From NCBI RefSeq assembly GCF_000685355.1, contig NZ_JHET01000003.1, forward strand, positions 62,001 to 126,000: a stretch of 64,000 nucleotides of DNA, given 5' to 3'. Positions 28,331 through 38,680 of this stretch are shown piece after piece. The notes under the pieces were generated by a model. It saw only the letters and a program-made list of their open reading frames with translations. It had not been told where the DNA came from and made no database searches. The DNA comes from Microbacterium sp. CH12i (GTDB lineage Bacteria > Actinomycetota > Actinomycetes > Actinomycetales > Microbacteriaceae). Each line of letters starts with the position of its first letter. Within the stretch, counting starts at the first letter, position 1. A program made the position numbers and the translations under genes.

Positions 28331-29479
28331 TTACGCCAACGGCGCACCGGTCTGCACGCGCACGACCTGCAGCTGTGCGTCTAAGAGCACGGCGTCGGCG
28401 AGGTACCCGGGCGCGAGGCTTCCGAGCTGGGCACTCACACCGACGGCCGCAGCTGGTGTCCGCGTCAATGCCAGTACAGCATCTACGAGCGCGACGCCCG
28501 CCTGCACCGCGCGCTGCAGAGCGACATCCTGTGTGAGCGTGGAACCTGCAATCGAGCCGGTGTCGTCGGCTCGGGCAACGCCTCCCGTGACCGTCACCTT
28601 CACCGCGCCCAGGTCATAGCTCCCGTCGGCGCTGCCGGCTGCGGCCATGGCATCCGTCACGAGGGCGACGCGGCCCGGGGCCGTATCGAAAAGCAGCTTG
28701 ATCACGTGCGGGTGGAGGTGCACATTGTCGGCAATTGCTTCCAGTACGACCCGATGATCGGCCGCTGCGGCGAGCACCGGACCCGGGGCACGATGGTGGA
28801 TGCCGGGCATTGCATTGAATGCGTGCGTGAGGATCGTCGCCCCCGCGTCGAACGCGGCGACGGCTTGGGCGGCATCTGCACTCGTGTGACCGACGGCCGC
28901 TGCCGCGCCCGCTGCAACGATCAGCCGGATCGCCTCGAGGCCACCGGGACGCTCGGGGGCGATCGTGACTTGGCGCACCGTACCGCGGCCGGCATCGAGC
29001 AGACGCTGCACATCGGCAGCCACCGGATCACGCAGCAGCGCGGGGTCGTGCGCGCCGTGCCGCGCGATGTCGAGGAACGGACCCTCGAGGTGTGAGCCGA
29101 GGATGTCGGCATCCGTCGTCATGAGATCGGCGATCTCGCCGACTCGACGCATGAGATCGTCGATCGGCGCGGTCACGAGCGAGACGACTGCGCGCGTCGT
29201 GCCGTGGGCTCGGTGTAAGGCGCGCGCCGTGCGGATAGCATCGATGCCGTCATCGAAGGATGCCCCGGCGCCACCATGCCCGTGGATGTCGATGAATCCC
29301 GGCGTCAGGATCGCACCGTCGCCCGCGATCTCGGTGGCATCGAGCACCTCATCGGCATCAGCCCAGTCCGCGCCGGAACCGGTCGAGACCACACGGCCGT
29401 TTTCGAATCGCACCCAGGCGTTCGCTGTTTCGGTGCCATCGGTGATGAGGCGAACGGAGTGGATCAGAGTCGCGGCCAT
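28331..29479 (-). CDS. nagA: N-acetylglucosamine-6-phosphate deacetylase
   Basis: A 382-residue amidohydrolase. The N-terminal metal motif FIDIHGHGG, the GSHLEGPFLD block, the THAFNAM motif and the catalytic Asp in ALVTDAMAAAG are all present. It removes acetate from GlcNAc-6-phosphate to give glucosamine-6-phosphate for NagB. The start codon overlaps the stop of the GH20 gene (TGATG), so hexosaminidase and deacetylase are made together. Length and motifs are complete. Confidence 0.96.
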   Translation of the reverse strand: MAATLIHSVRLITDGTETANAWVRFENGRVVSTGSGADWADADEVLDATEIAGDGAILTPGFIDIHGHGGAGASFDDGIDAIRTARALHRAHGTTRAVVSLVTAPIDDLMRRVGEIADLMTTDADILGSHLEGPFLDIARHGAHDPALLRDPVAADVQRLLDAGRGTVRQVTIAPERPGGLEAIRLIVAAGAAAAVGHTSADAAQAVAAFDAGATILTHAFNAMPGIHHRAPGPVLAAAADHRVVLEAIADNVHLHPHVIKLLFDTAPGRVALVTDAMAAAGSADGSYDLGAVKVTVTGGVARADDTGSIAGSTLTQDVALQRAVQAGVALVDAVLALTRTPAAAVGVSAQLGSLAPGYLADAVLLDAQLQVVRVQTGAPLA

Positions 29480-30990
29480 CAGCTGCTCCAGTCAATCTCG
29501 GCGGGACGGTGCATGCCCCATCCTGCGGCATCCCAGACCGCGCCCAGACGTCCGACGCGCTCACGGAACGAAGCCCATTCGCGACGTTCGAACTTCGACC
29601 AGCCCACTTCGGCGAGTGCCGCTGCGCGAGGGAAGAACAGCTGATCGATGTCGGCCAACGATGTCAGCGTCTCGGACCACAGCGGCGCTTCGATTCCGAG
29701 GATTGCATCGGGCGAGAGCCCAGCGATGATCTGAGTCGGCTCCCAGTCGTAGGCGGTCTCGAGATCAATGAGGGCAGCCCAGTCGAGTCCGAGAGGAAAC
29801 TCGGCGTCGTATTTCTGGTCCAGATACGCGGTGTTCGATGGTGACATGATGACCGATCCGCCGCGCTCGGCGAAGCGTCGTGCATCCTCCGCCTGCGAGC
29901 CTCGGGACGGGTGCTGCCCCAGTACTGTCCGATCGTGCCCTCGGCGACCTGGGGCGGAGCCGGCCTCGTGCCACGCGATGGGTGTCTTTCCGAGGCCAAG
30001 AGTGAGTGCGGTGACGCGCGTGATGAACGTGTCGAAGTCGGCGTGCGGTGTGCCGAGTGCCTCGTCGCCGCCGATGTGCAGGTACGGGCCCGCGGTGAGC
30101 TCGGCAACTTCGGTGAGAACGTCGCGCAAGAACACCCAGGTTTCTTCGTCGCGGACCTTCACAATGGAGTGTCCGACACCCCAGCCCTGGTACGGCTCAC
30201 CGGCGACCGGAAGCGGTTGGTTGAGCGCGGTCGACTGCTTGAGAAGCTCGTCATTCATGACCGGCGCTTCGACGATTTCGGGGTATGCCAGGCCGATGGC
30301 GTGCGTGTGACCAGGGAGGTCGATCTCTGGCACGACGACCATGTGGTTCGTAGCCGCATACTCGACGATCTCGCGGAAATCATCTTTCGTGTAGAAGCCG
30401 CCTGGGCGTCCGAGTACTGCGGTCGTCGATCCGCGTTCAGTGAGCAGCAGGCGACTGTCGATCTGCAGACGCCAGCCCTGGTCGTCCGTGAGGTGCAGGT
30501 GCAGGCGGTTGAACTTCAATGAGGAGGCCCGGTCGATATAGGCCTTGACGGTGCTGACGTCGAAAAACGTGCGCGCCACGTCGAGCATCACGCCGCGGAA
30601 TTCGAAGCGCGGAGCATCATCAATGTCGACGTGGGGGAGCGTCCAGCGGTCACCGTCTGAGGTGAGTAGCTGGCGGAGCGTCTGGATGCCGTAGAAGAGG
30701 CCGGCCGCTGATCCCTCGATCTGCGTCACATCGCCAATCTGCAACATATAGTGCTCGCCGCTCTCGGCGGTGCGGCGCAGCACGATGTCGCCGGCTTGCG
30801 CCGCATTGTTCACGCGCTCGATTCGTAGCCCGGTGCGTTCTTCGAGCATGTCAGCGAGGCCGGATGCCGCGGCATCCGTTTCGATGTCAACAATTTCGTT
30901 CGCCACGATGATGCGTGCACCGGCAATGAGCGAGAATCTGCCAGGCGACTCGACGACAGAAGTTGGCAACGGCACAAGTGGAAGAACCAT
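29479..30990 (-). CDS. GH20 beta-N-acetylhexosaminidase (compensated double frameshift)
   Basis: About 503 residues from the ATG at 30990. A GH20 N-terminal domain is followed by a catalytic barrel with FEFRGVMLDVARTFF, LHLHLTDDQGWR and the Asp-Glu pair in HIGGDEALG. No signal peptide, so it acts on imported chito-oligosaccharides. Between about 29896 and 29954 roughly 18 residues are out of frame: the expected family sequence (VAEGTIGQYWGSTRPEAR) is in another frame, entered by one extra base in a C/G run and left by one missing base. The two changes cancel, so the frame stays open. The normal sequence would restore the substrate-site Tyr-Trp. Confidence 0.9.
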   Translation of the reverse strand: MVLPLVPLPTSVVESPGRFSLIAGARIIVANEIVDIETDAAASGLADMLEERTGLRIERVNNAAQAGDIVLRRTAESGEHYMLQIGDVTQIEGSAAGLFYGIQTLRQLLTSDGDRWTLPHVDIDDAPRFEFRGVMLDVARTFFDVSTVKAYIDRASSLKFNRLHLHLTDDQGWRLQIDSRLLLTERGSTTAVLGRPGGFYTKDDFREIVEYAATNHMVVVPEIDLPGHTHAIGLAYPEIVEAPVMNDELLKQSTALNQPLPVAGEPYQGWGVGHSIVKVRDEETWVFLRDVLTEVAELTAGPYLHIGGDEALGTPHADFDTFITRVTALTLGLGKTPIAWHEAGSAPGRRGHDRTVLGQHPSRGSQAEDARRFAERGGSVIMSPSNTAYLDQKYDAEFPLGLDWAALIDLETAYDWEPTQIIAGLSPDAILGIEAPLWSETLTSLADIDQLFFPRAAALAEVGWSKFERREWASFRERVGRLGAVWDAAGWGMHRPAEIDWSS

Positions 30991-31067
30991 GAACAAAACC
31001 TACCCCTGAGCGCACAGGCAACCGGGCGTCACGGCTACTGTGGGGGTGATGAATTCCGCTATGCTCA

Positions 31068-31146
31068 AACCGTCGCGACTGGCGTCTGGGTGGGTCACCA
31101 CCGGGGAGCGACTGTTACGGAATTCGACCGCGCGCCTGGGCCGATG
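31068..31146 (+). ncRNA. ZTP/ZMP (pfl) riboswitch
   Basis: The transcript before glyA carries the conserved blocks of the pfl motif in order: CGCGACTGGCG (about 31074-31084), then CCACCGGGGAGCG (31098-31110), a variable linker, and CCGCGCGCCTGGGC (about 31128-31141), which forms the 3' pseudoknot partner. This class senses the purine intermediate ZTP/ZMP and turns on one-carbon genes when 10-formyl-THF is short. Its usual targets include glyA and folD, exactly the two genes downstream. The expression platform is not clear; no terminator is seen, so translational control is possible. Boundaries are approximate. Confidence 0.9.
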
Positions 31147-31193
31147 ACATCCATCTCCTGATGACATTTCATTCCGCAACGAAAGAGGACGAC

Positions 31194-32468
31194 ATGACCG
31201 ATCGCTACTTCAACGCCCCGCTTTCTGAAGTCGATCCCGAGATCGCAGAGGTTCTCGATCGTGAGCTGAACCGTCAGCGCACGTACCTCGAGATGATCGC
31301 ATCCGAGAACTTCGTGCCCGTCTCGGTCCTGCAGTCGCAGGGTTCGGTGCTCACGAACAAATACGCCGAGGGCTACCCGGGCCGCCGCTACTACGGCGGC
31401 TGCGAAGAGGTTGACGTCGCAGAGTCGCTCGCGATCGAGCGGGTCAAGGCACTGTTCGGTGCAGAGTTCGCGAACGTCCAACCGCACTCGGGCGCAACAG
31501 CCAACGCGGCTGTGCTGCACGCCATCGCCCGCCCCGGCGACACCCTGCTTGGCCTGTCGCTCGACCACGGCGGACACCTGACGCACGGCATGAAGATCAA
31601 CTTCTCCGGTCGTCTCTACAACATCGTCGCGTATGGCGTGAACCCCGAGACCTCGCTCGTCGACATGGACGAGGTGCGCCGGCTCGCGCTCGAGCACAAG
31701 CCGAAGGTCATCGTCGCCGGCTGGTCGGCCTACCCCCGGCACCTGGATTTCGCGAAGTTCCGCGAGATCGCCGATGAGGTTGGCGCACTGCTGTGGGTCG
31801 ACATGGCGCACTTCGCTGGTCTCGTCGCCGCAGGCGTGCACCCGAACCCCGTGCCGCACGCGCACGTCGTCTCCTCGACCGTGCACAAGACCATCGGCGG
31901 CCCGCGCTCGGGCTTCATCCTCACCAACGACGCCGACCTCGCAAAGAAGATCAACTCGGCTGTGTTCCCCGGTCAGCAGGGTGGTCCGCTCATGCACGTG
32001 ATCGCCGCGAAGGCGACCGCATTCAAGCTCGCGGGCACCCCGGAGTTCAAGGACCGCCAGGTGCGTACACTCAGCGGCGCCGCGATCCTCGCCGATCGCC
32101 TCACGCAGCCGGACGTCAAGGAGGCCGGCATCGCCGTGCGCTCCGGCGGCACGGACGTGCACCTCGTGCTCGTCGACCTCCGCAACGCCGAGGTCGACGG
32201 CAAGCAGGCCGAAGATCTGCTGCACGAGATCCACATCACGGTGAACCGCAACGCTGTTCCGAACGACCCTCGGCCGCCGATGGTCACCTCGGGTCTGCGC
32301 ATCGGCACTGCGGCGCTTGCCACTCGCGGCTTCGGCGACGTCGAGTTCACCGAGGTCGCCGATGTCATCGCTCTGGCGCTTCTGCCCGGTGCTGACGTTG
32401 AGGCGCTCCGTGCGCGCGTCGACGCGCTCGCCGGTGCGTTCCCGCTCTACCCCGATCTGCAGCAGTAA
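31194..32468 (+). CDS. glyA: Serine hydroxymethyltransferase
   Basis: A 424-residue PLP enzyme from the ATG at 31194, preceded by AAGAGG. Diagnostic blocks: [26 protein letters not shown], and the PLP-lysine site [16 protein letters not shown]. It interconverts serine plus THF with glycine plus methylene-THF and supplies one-carbon units. It is controlled by the ZTP riboswitch in its leader and probably co-transcribed with folD, 139 bases downstream, which uses the methylene-THF it makes. Confidence 0.97.
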   Translation: MTDRYFNAPLSEVDPEIAEVLDRELNRQRTYLEMIASENFVPVSVLQSQGSVLTNKYAEGYPGRRYYGGCEEVDVAESLAIERVKALFGAEFANVQPHSGATANAAVLHAIARPGDTLLGLSLDHGGHLTHGMKINFSGRLYNIVAYGVNPETSLVDMDEVRRLALEHKPKVIVAGWSAYPRHLDFAKFREIADEVGALLWVDMAHFAGLVAAGVHPNPVPHAHVVSSTVHKTIGGPRSGFILTNDADLAKKINSAVFPGQQGGPLMHVIAAKATAFKLAGTPEFKDRQVRTLSGAAILADRLTQPDVKEAGIAVRSGGTDVHLVLVDLRNAEVDGKQAEDLLHEIHITVNRNAVPNDPRPPMVTSGLRIGTAALATRGFGDVEFTEVADVIALALLPGADVEALRARVDALAGAFPLYPDLQQ

Positions 32469-32517
32469 GCCTCTAACGTCCGTCGAGGCACCATTGCGGC
32501 ATCGGACATCACTCACA

Positions 32518-32552
32518 GCGTGAGACACCACGGCACACATGGTGTCTCACGC
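32518..32552. repeat. Perfect palindrome between glyA and folD
   Basis: A 13-bp stem GCGTGAGACACCA (32518-32530) pairs with 32540-32552 across a 9-base loop. Outside it, GAGGCACCAT (near 32484) can pair with ATGGTGCCTC (near 32558), giving a nested larger fold. It may be an attenuator limiting read-through from glyA to folD, or a dispersed palindromic unit. Confidence 0.7.
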
Positions 32553-32607
32553 CGAAGATGGTGCCTCACGGAGCAGCTGGTGTCGCGCCAAGGAAAGGAA
32601 CACCACG

Positions 32608-33495
32608 ATGACCGCAACAATTCTGGATGGCAAGGCCGCAGCGGCGGCGATCAAGAGCGAGCTCACCGAGCGGGTCGCGGCGCTCAAGGAGCGAGGCGTT
32701 CTCCCGGGCATCGCCACCGTGCTCGTGGGCGCCGACCCCGCGTCGCAGCTGTATGTGGGGATGAAACACCGTCAGTCCGAGGCGATCGGGATGAACTCGA
32801 TCCAGCGCGAGCTGCCGGCCGATGCCACCCAGGAGCAGGTTGAGGAGCTGATCGACGAACTCAACGCCGATCCGACCTGCCACGGCTACATCGTGCAGCT
32901 GCCGTTGCCGAAGCACATCGACACGGACGCGATCCTCGAGCGCATCGATCCTGACAAGGATGCCGACGGTCTGCACCCGACCAACCTCGGGCGGCTCGTG
33001 CTGAACGTCAACTCGCCGATCACGACGCCGCTGCCGTGCACTCCGCGCGGGGTCATCGAGTTGCTGCTGCGCAATGGCTACGACCTCAAAGGCAAGCACG
33101 TTGTTGTGGTCGGACGAGGAGTCACGATCGGACGCTCGATCGGACTGCTGCTCACGCGCCGCGAGCTCAACGCCACAGTCACGCTCACCCACACCGGCAC
33201 CGTCGACATGCCGAAGTACCTGCGTGAAGCCGACGTCATCGTCGCGGCAGCGGGCGTCAAACACCTCATCCGTCCGGAAGACGTCAAGCCGGGCGCCGCG
33301 GTGCTCGACGTCGGCGTGACGCGTGAGGATGACCCGGAGACCGGGAAGTCGAAGGTGTTCGGTGACGTGCATCCCGGTGTTGCAGAGGTCGCCGGCTTCG
33401 TGTCGCCGAACCCCGGAGGTGTCGGTCCGATGACCGTTGCGCTGCTCATGACGAACGTTGTCGAGGCCGCCGAACGGCTTTCTGCCGAGCGCTGA
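32608..33495 (+). CDS. folD: Methylene-THF dehydrogenase/methenyl-THF cyclohydrolase
   Basis: A 295-residue bifunctional enzyme from the ATG at 32608, with AAGGAAAGGAA upstream. Visible blocks: the catalytic Tyr/Lys region [29 protein letters not shown], the [11 protein letters not shown] motif, the dinucleotide-binding [14 protein letters not shown] and the C-terminal [14 protein letters not shown]. It converts 5,10-methylene-THF to 10-formyl-THF for purine synthesis. The long in-frame extension upstream to 32539 lies inside the palindrome and is not coding. Confidence 0.96.
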   Translation: MTATILDGKAAAAAIKSELTERVAALKERGVLPGIATVLVGADPASQLYVGMKHRQSEAIGMNSIQRELPADATQEQVEELIDELNADPTCHGYIVQLPLPKHIDTDAILERIDPDKDADGLHPTNLGRLVLNVNSPITTPLPCTPRGVIELLLRNGYDLKGKHVVVVGRGVTIGRSIGLLLTRRELNATVTLTHTGTVDMPKYLREADVIVAAAGVKHLIRPEDVKPGAAVLDVGVTREDDPETGKSKVFGDVHPGVAEVAGFVSPNPGGVGPMTVALLMTNVVEAAERLSAER

Positions 33496-33512
33496 GCGTC
33501 TCCTGGCGCCCG

Positions 33513-34055
33513 CTACAGTCCGTCTAGCATCCGTCGCTGTTCGGGCGTCAGCCCGTCTTTGAGTTCGTCGCGGCCAGTGGCCACTGCCGGCGAGGGCAAA
33601 TCGGATTCTGCGGCACCCGCCCGCGGGAGCTTTGACCCCACGGATCCAATGAGTTCGCCCGTCTTGGCCTCAAGGCGATCGTCGATCAGGTCGTAGATCA
33701 CCCATGCGATGAGCAAGTACACCGGGGGCAGGACGTAGCCCCAGAACCATCCATGCACGTTGACGCCGCTGAGTAGCACCGTGATTACCCAGATGATCAG
33801 CTCGACGATGAAGACGAGCACGTACTGGACGATCTTCTCGCCGATTTTTGTGCGCGATGCGGCGGACTTAGCAGCGGATCCGCGGAAAACCTTGAGCAAC
33901 GTTGGCTTGAGGGCCAGCGTCGCCAGCGTCAGGATGACGGATGCCCACAGCGCATTCCAGCCGACCTGCACGCTTGACATCAGCAGCCCGATGAGCAGCA
34001 GAACCGCGACATTGAACACGTACAGTGAGACGGCGCGGATGGCCCATTTCTTCAT
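33513..34055 (-). CDS. Hypothetical integral membrane protein
   Basis: A 180-residue protein from the ATG at 34055 (MKKWAIRAV). Four hydrophobic segments are visible: ~7-27 and ~31-50, then, after a basic loop (KPTLLKVFRGSAAKSAASRTK), ~71-91 and ~95-115. A hydrophilic tail ends with DGLTPEQRRMLDGL, a short SHOCT-like helix often found at the end of actinobacterial membrane proteins. Function is unknown. It converges on folD with an 17-base gap. Confidence 0.7.
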   Translation of the reverse strand: MKKWAIRAVSLYVFNVAVLLLIGLLMSSVQVGWNALWASVILTLATLALKPTLLKVFRGSAAKSAASRTKIGEKIVQYVLVFIVELIIWVITVLLSGVNVHGWFWGYVLPPVYLLIAWVIYDLIDDRLEAKTGELIGSVGSKLPRAGAAESDLPSPAVATGRDELKDGLTPEQRRMLDGL

Positions 34056-34097
34056 GTGCTCAGCCTGGCATAACAGCGCCAGGCGCACATCGGGGGT

Positions 34098-34822
34098 TTA
34101 GGCCCCGTTGAGGTTCGCGGATTCGATTCCGACGATGCGCGCATGCTCGTCGAAACGGAAGGTCGCCGAGCCGGAAGCGTCGGTGACGACAGCGCCGCTG
34201 AAAGCCTCGTCAGTCCATTCCAGGGTCCAGCCGGCAAGCCGCGCTGCATCCCAGACCGAAGAGCGGGCGTCGGTGAGTGCGAGGCCGGAGAGGATGCGGG
34301 GTGCGATGATCACAGCATCCTGAACCGTCGTCGCGCGACCGGCGCGTCGAGCAAGAATACCGCACGGGTGCCGCCGCCGACGGGCGCCGAGTAGTACGGC
34401 GAACGGCCGGTGATCTCGGTCGCCACGGTGCCGACCTGGTGTGCGGCCTGTTCGATCCAGGCCTCAATGTCAGAACCGGTGTCTTCCGGGAACGCCAACT
34501 CGGGCTGGCTGAGCTCGGCGATGCCGTACTGCGTGCCGTAGTCGCGCAGCTGAGCGGCGACTCCCTGCGTATCGCCTTGCGGGTGCGCCCACGCCCACAG
34601 CAAAGAGCGGGGTCCGGGCGCGATCGTGGCGATCAGGTGCGGGCGTGTGACCAGCTGGCGCTCGGGATCAGCCTTCGAGGTGAAGGTGAGCGTGCCCTCA
34701 ACCATGTCGGCGTTCCAACGGTGCTCTCCCAATGCCGCGGTGGCGGTGTTGAGAGCATCCTGGCGGAGTGCGGCGAAGAGGGCTGCGCGATCGGCAAGTG
34801 GCTGCAAGGCTGCGAAGGTCAT
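34098..34822 (-). pseudogene. DUF6882-type protein (one frameshift)
   Basis: The ATG at 34822 starts a 155-residue segment (MTFAALQPLADRAALFAAL...) typical of DUF6882 proteins, including the LLWAWAHPQG block and RAVFLLDAP. Just after this, near 34335-34342, one base is missing. The other frame continues GRATTVQDAVIIAPRILSG, LALTDARSSVWDAARLAGW, to the stop at 34098. Corrected length is about 241 residues. The family has no established function. Confidence 0.7.
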
Positions 34823-34859
34823 GAGTCCAGTGTGGCCGGGAATCCTATGAGTGCGCCAC

Positions 34860-34887
34860 CTCTGGGTGACAAGCTCTGGGTGACAAG
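34860..34887. repeat. 14-bp tandem duplication at the 3' end of xylB
   Basis: CTCTGGGTGACAAG occurs twice, head to tail (34860-34873 and 34874-34887), just past the xylB stop. It looks like a recent slippage duplication with no clear role. Confidence 0.7.
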
Positions 34888-34890
34888 CGG

Positions 34891-36294
34891 TTAGGGAAGG
34901 CGAGCGGCATACTGTTCGCGGATGATCGGGTGCGCGTCTGACTCGAAGCTGGAGGTGATCTCCATGGGCCAGTCCGGCGTCGTACCGCGAAGACCCCAGG
35001 CTGCCTGCACTGCGGCTCCGAGCGCGACGTACTCGCCGGGAGCGGGCACCACAACCTGTGTGCCGAAGACCTGAGCTGCGATTCGCGCGACTGCGTCGTT
35101 CTGGGCCGCACCGCCGACGAGCAAAACGCGCTCGACGCTCACGCCGTGTGAGCGGATGCGGTCAAGTCCTTCTGCGAGGCCACACAGCACGCCTTCGATG
35201 GCTGCGCGTGCGAGGTTCTCACGACTGGTCGCTGCCAGTGTCATTCCGAACAACGTGGCGGTGGCATCCGGAAGGTTCGGCGTGCGCTCACCCTCGAACC
35301 AGGGCTGCAGCACGAGCCCGCCTGCGCCGGGTTCGGCGGCGAGGGCGAGTCGAGAGAATTCGTCGTGATCGACACCGAGAAGGGATGCCGTGGCATCCAG
35401 CACCCGCGCCGCATTCAGCGTCGCCACCAGCGGTAGGAACCCGCCGGCCGCGTCTGCAAAACCAGCGACGGCGCCGCTGGGATCAGCGACCGCGACGTCA
35501 GTGACGGCGAATACCGTGCCACTCGTGCCGATCGAAACGCCGATGTCACCACTGCCCGCACCCATACCGAGGGCTGCGGCCGCATTGTCGCCTGCGCCCG
35601 CAGTAACGATCATCCCGTTCGGGCCGGGAACATGCTCGGCCGGTCCGAGGACGCGGGGGAGCACGATGTCGGCGGCGTCACGACGCAGGGCGACCGAGAG
35701 CAGTTCGCGGTCGTATTCACCCCGTGCTGAATCGAAGTAGGCGGTACCGCTGGCATCCGAGCGATCGGTGACGAGCTCGTCGAGCACAGGCCCAAGCGCT
35801 GACTCACCGTCCGGACCGTAACCACGCAAACGCCAGGTCAACCAGTCATGCGGGAGCGCGATCGCCGCGATGCGCGCCGCGTTCTCCGGCTCGGCATCCG
35901 CAACCCACCGCACCTTCGATGCGGTGAAAGAGGCGACCGGCACGACGCCGGTACGGCGGGCGTACTCGCTCGCACCGATTTCGGCCGTGAGTGCTGCCGC
36001 CGCATCCGCTGATCGAGTGTCGTTCCAGAGCAGGGCGGGGCGGATAACCCGGCCATCGGCATCGAGTGCGACCAGGCCATGCTGCTGACCGCCGACGCCG
36101 AGGGCTGCGACATCGTCGAGCCCGCCCGCATCAGCGATCGCACTCTGCAGAGCGTCCCACCATGCGGCGGGATCGATCTCAGTGCCGTCGGGGTGTCCGG
36201 CACGTCCGGAGCGGATAACCGCTCCGGACGTGAGGTCGCGGATGACGACTTTACAACTCTGTGTCGAAGAGTCGACACCGGCGACCAGTGTCAT
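34891..36294 (-). CDS. xylB: Xylulokinase
   Basis: A 467-residue FGGY-family carbohydrate kinase, full length. The N-terminal phosphate loop [17 protein letters not shown], the substrate block [14 protein letters not shown], the [13 protein letters not shown] segment and the C-terminal ATP site [15 protein letters not shown] are present. It phosphorylates D-xylulose at O5, feeding the pentose phosphate pathway. It starts 1 base after the stop of xylA on the same strand, so the two are co-transcribed. Assignment to xylulose rather than another ketose rests on pairing with xylA. Confidence 0.95.
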   Translation of the reverse strand: MTLVAGVDSSTQSCKVVIRDLTSGAVIRSGRAGHPDGTEIDPAAWWDALQSAIADAGGLDDVAALGVGGQQHGLVALDADGRVIRPALLWNDTRSADAAAALTAEIGASEYARRTGVVPVASFTASKVRWVADAEPENAARIAAIALPHDWLTWRLRGYGPDGESALGPVLDELVTDRSDASGTAYFDSARGEYDRELLSVALRRDAADIVLPRVLGPAEHVPGPNGMIVTAGAGDNAAAALGMGAGSGDIGVSIGTSGTVFAVTDVAVADPSGAVAGFADAAGGFLPLVATLNAARVLDATASLLGVDHDEFSRLALAAEPGAGGLVLQPWFEGERTPNLPDATATLFGMTLAATSRENLARAAIEGVLCGLAEGLDRIRSHGVSVERVLLVGGAAQNDAVARIAAQVFGTQVVVPAPGEYVALGAAVQAAWGLRGTTPDWPMEITSSFESDAHPIIREQYAARLP

Positions 36295-36295
36295 T

Positions 36296-37486
36296 TCAGC
36301 GTGCGCCGAGCAGGTGCTCGGTGGCGAGCTGCTGCAGACGAACGAAGCCGAAGCCCTTGCCGCCGAAGTACGCGTCGGTATTGAAGTCCTCGAAGGCGCT
36401 GCGGTCTGCGAGGAAGTCGTCGTAGCTCTCGCCTTCGTTCAGCGTCGGCAGTGCGAGCTCGGCGACCTTGGCGGCGAGCAGGGCTTCCTGCACCTCGGGG
36501 TCGGCGCGGAATGCGGCAGCACGTTCCTTGAGCAGCAGGTACATGCGCATGTTCGCAGCGGCCGACTCCCAGACACCGGACTCATCTTCGGTACGCGAAG
36601 GCTTGTAGTCAAAGTGGCGCGGGCCGTCGTAGGCAGGAGTTCCGCCAGGACCACCGTTTTCGAGCAGGTCGACGAGCGAGAACGCGTTGTGCAGGTCACC
36701 GTGACCGAACACGAGGTCCTGGTCGTACTTGATGCCACGCTGGCCGTTGAGGTCGATGTGGAACAGCTTCTCGTGGAACAGCGCCTGGGCGATGCCGGCC
36801 GTGAAGTTGAGCCCAGCCATCTGCTCGTGGCCCACCTCGGGGTTGACGCCGAAGAGCTCGGGGCGTGCAAGCGAGTTGGTGAAGGCGATCGCGTGTCCGA
36901 GCGTGGGCAGCAGGATGTCGCCGCGCGGCTCGTTCGGCTTCGGTTCGATGGCGAAGCGGATGTCGTAGCCCTTGTCGGTGACGTAGTCGCCGAGCAGATT
37001 GACGGCCTCGCGGTAGCGCTCGAGCGCCTGACGAACGTCCTTGGCAGAGTCGTACTCGGCGCCCTCGCGGCCGCCCCACATGACGAATGTCTTCGCGCCC
37101 AGCTCGGCGCCAAGGTCGAGCTGACGAATCACCTTGCGGAGGGCATAGCGGCGCACGTCGCGGTCGTTCGAGGTGAAGCCGCCATCCTTGAACACCGGTG
37201 CGCTGAAGAGGTTCGTGGTGACCATCGGCACGATCAGGCCGGTGTCGGCCAGAGCGCCCTTGAGACGGTCGATCTGAGCCTGACGCTCCGAGTCGGACGA
37301 GTCGAACGCGAACAGGTCATCGTCGTGGAAAGTCAGACCATACGCGCCGAGTTCAGCGAGCTTCTCGACTGCGTGCACGACGTCGAGGCGCGGTCGAGTG
37401 GGGCCGCCGAACGGGTCGGTGCCGTTGTAATCGATGGTCCAGAGGCCAAAGGAGAACTTGTCATCGCGGGTGGGAGTGAGAGACAT
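36296..37486 (-). CDS. xylA: Xylose isomerase
   Basis: A 396-residue enzyme, actinobacterial (class I) size, from the ATG at 37486 ([17 protein letters not shown]). Active-site blocks: [11 protein letters not shown] with the catalytic His, [24 protein letters not shown] with metal-binding Glu, and [15 protein letters not shown] with the second metal site. It converts D-xylose to D-xylulose in the cytoplasm. A 17-19-bp operator-like palindrome (37515-37533) lies 29 bases upstream. Xylose released by the GH31, GH3 and GH43 enzymes in this window would enter here. Confidence 0.97.
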   Translation of the reverse strand: MSLTPTRDDKFSFGLWTIDYNGTDPFGGPTRPRLDVVHAVEKLAELGAYGLTFHDDDLFAFDSSDSERQAQIDRLKGALADTGLIVPMVTTNLFSAPVFKDGGFTSNDRDVRRYALRKVIRQLDLGAELGAKTFVMWGGREGAEYDSAKDVRQALERYREAVNLLGDYVTDKGYDIRFAIEPKPNEPRGDILLPTLGHAIAFTNSLARPELFGVNPEVGHEQMAGLNFTAGIAQALFHEKLFHIDLNGQRGIKYDQDLVFGHGDLHNAFSLVDLLENGGPGGTPAYDGPRHFDYKPSRTEDESGVWESAAANMRMYLLLKERAAAFRADPEVQEALLAAKVAELALPTLNEGESYDDFLADRSAFEDFNTDAYFGGKGFGFVRLQQLATEHLLGAR

Positions 37487-37514
37487 GGCAGAACTTCCAG
37501 CTTCGTCGGGGAAA

Positions 37515-37533
37515 TGTTGTGATTCAAAACATA
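37515..37533. promoter_or_regulatory. Operator-like palindrome upstream of xylA
   Basis: TGTTGTGATTCAAAACA is a near-palindrome (half-sites TGTTnTGA / TCAnAACA). It sits 29 bases before the xylA start codon, where a bound repressor would block transcription. The same TGTTGTG..AAACATA core occurs at 12620-12636 upstream of the xyloglucan importer lipoprotein gene. ROK/XylR-type repressors bind AACA/TGTT-ended palindromes, so a ROK protein is the likely ligand; this is inference. Confidence 0.5.
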
Positions 37534-37577
37534 TCATGAGAACGGCGTGGGGGACAGGCCAGTTACCGTGCCGCTCC

Positions 37578-38633
37578 TCAGAGCGGTTCGCCACCCGGTC
37601 GCGCGACGCTTTCGCGCACCGTGAGCGACGCTGGTAGTCGGCGGTGCTGCTCCTCTACCGGTGATCCTGCGAGCAGAGCCAGCAGGATTCGCAGTGCCTC
37701 CGCGCCCATCTGCTGCAGTGGCTGCGTCACCGTCGTGAGTGGGGGAGTGCTGCGAGTCGACTCCGGGATATCGTCGAAGCCCACTACGGACAGGTCCTGG
37801 GGGATGCGCAAGCCCAGCTCTCGGGCGACCTCCATGACGTGCAGCGCGGAGAGGTCGTTCGCCGCGAACACCGCAGTGGGACGTTCTCCAGTGGGCAGTC
37901 GGAGCAGCTCGTGCGCGGGGGCGTCGCTGAGATCCGCCCGGTATCCGCCCACTCGATCCAACTTTGCGTCGGCCGGGATGCCAGCGGCCTCGAGGGCCTG
38001 CAGGTAACCGGCGTGACGCAGGCGAGAGGACTCAAGGCCATCGCGGCCACCGAGATACGCGATCCGGCGATGGCCGAGCCCGACGAGAAGCTCGGTCGCC
38101 GCTCGCGCACCGCCAACGTTGTCACCATCGACCGTTGGCACGCTCTCTGCACCGGAATGCGGATCGATTGCGACGACCGGGATGCCGGTGCCGCTGGCCA
38201 TGGATGCCGTGGGAGCGACCACGACTGCACCGTCGATGAGCGTTCCGCCCAGGCGTGATAGTGAGCGGCGCTCCCAGTCCGTGCGCTTGCCGTCGTTGCC
38301 GCCGGCGTATGCCAGCAGCTCGTAGCCGGTGCCCTCAGCGGCATTCGAAATGCCCTTGAGGAGCTCGGTCGAGTACGGCTCGAAGTCGGCGACGAGAACA
38401 CCGATCACGCCTGTGTGGCTGCGGCGCAGGCTGCTCGCGACGATCGAGGTTTCATATCCGAGATCGTTGACGACACCGAGAACATGCTCGGCAGTCGCGG
38501 CAGCGATACCGTCGCGGCCGTTGACGACCTTTGACACCGTCGACACCGAGACACCCGCAATTCTCGCGACGTCGGTGATCGTCACGCGTCCGAGTGGCGG
38601 CGTGTAAGCGGCGGGGGGCGTGTTGAGGCTCAC
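37578..38633 (-). CDS. LacI-family transcriptional regulator (BxlR-like)
   Basis: A 351-residue repressor. The N-terminal helix-turn-helix is [27 protein letters not shown] with the hinge helix after it; a periplasmic-binding-protein-like sensor domain follows ([31 protein letters not shown], ending [14 protein letters not shown]). It is divergent from the bxlE-like lipoprotein gene, with operator-like palindromes in the shared 186-base region. This arrangement matches bxlR-bxlEFGA of Streptomyces, where BxlR represses xylo-oligosaccharide uptake until xylobiose/xylose is present. It also reads toward xylA, so read-through may link the two. Confidence 0.92.
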   Translation of the reverse strand: MSLNTPPAAYTPPLGRVTITDVARIAGVSVSTVSKVVNGRDGIAAATAEHVLGVVNDLGYETSIVASSLRRSHTGVIGVLVADFEPYSTELLKGISNAAEGTGYELLAYAGGNDGKRTDWERRSLSRLGGTLIDGAVVVAPTASMASGTGIPVVAIDPHSGAESVPTVDGDNVGGARAATELLVGLGHRRIAYLGGRDGLESSRLRHAGYLQALEAAGIPADAKLDRVGGYRADLSDAPAHELLRLPTGERPTAVFAANDLSALHVMEVARELGLRIPQDLSVVGFDDIPESTRSTPPLTTVTQPLQQMGAEALRILLALLAGSPVEEQHRRLPASLTVRESVARPGGEPL

Positions 38634-38680
38634 ATTGTGATCGTAGCGGCCGTATCGACAGAACAGGGTGATTTCGAGAC

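Noticed and set aside
31095..32540. 481-residue minus-strand open frame over glyA
   Set aside because: Antisense shadow; it also overlaps the riboswitch and the palindrome.
36182..37522. 446-residue plus-strand open frame over xylA
   Set aside because: Antisense shadow of xylose isomerase with no domain resemblance.
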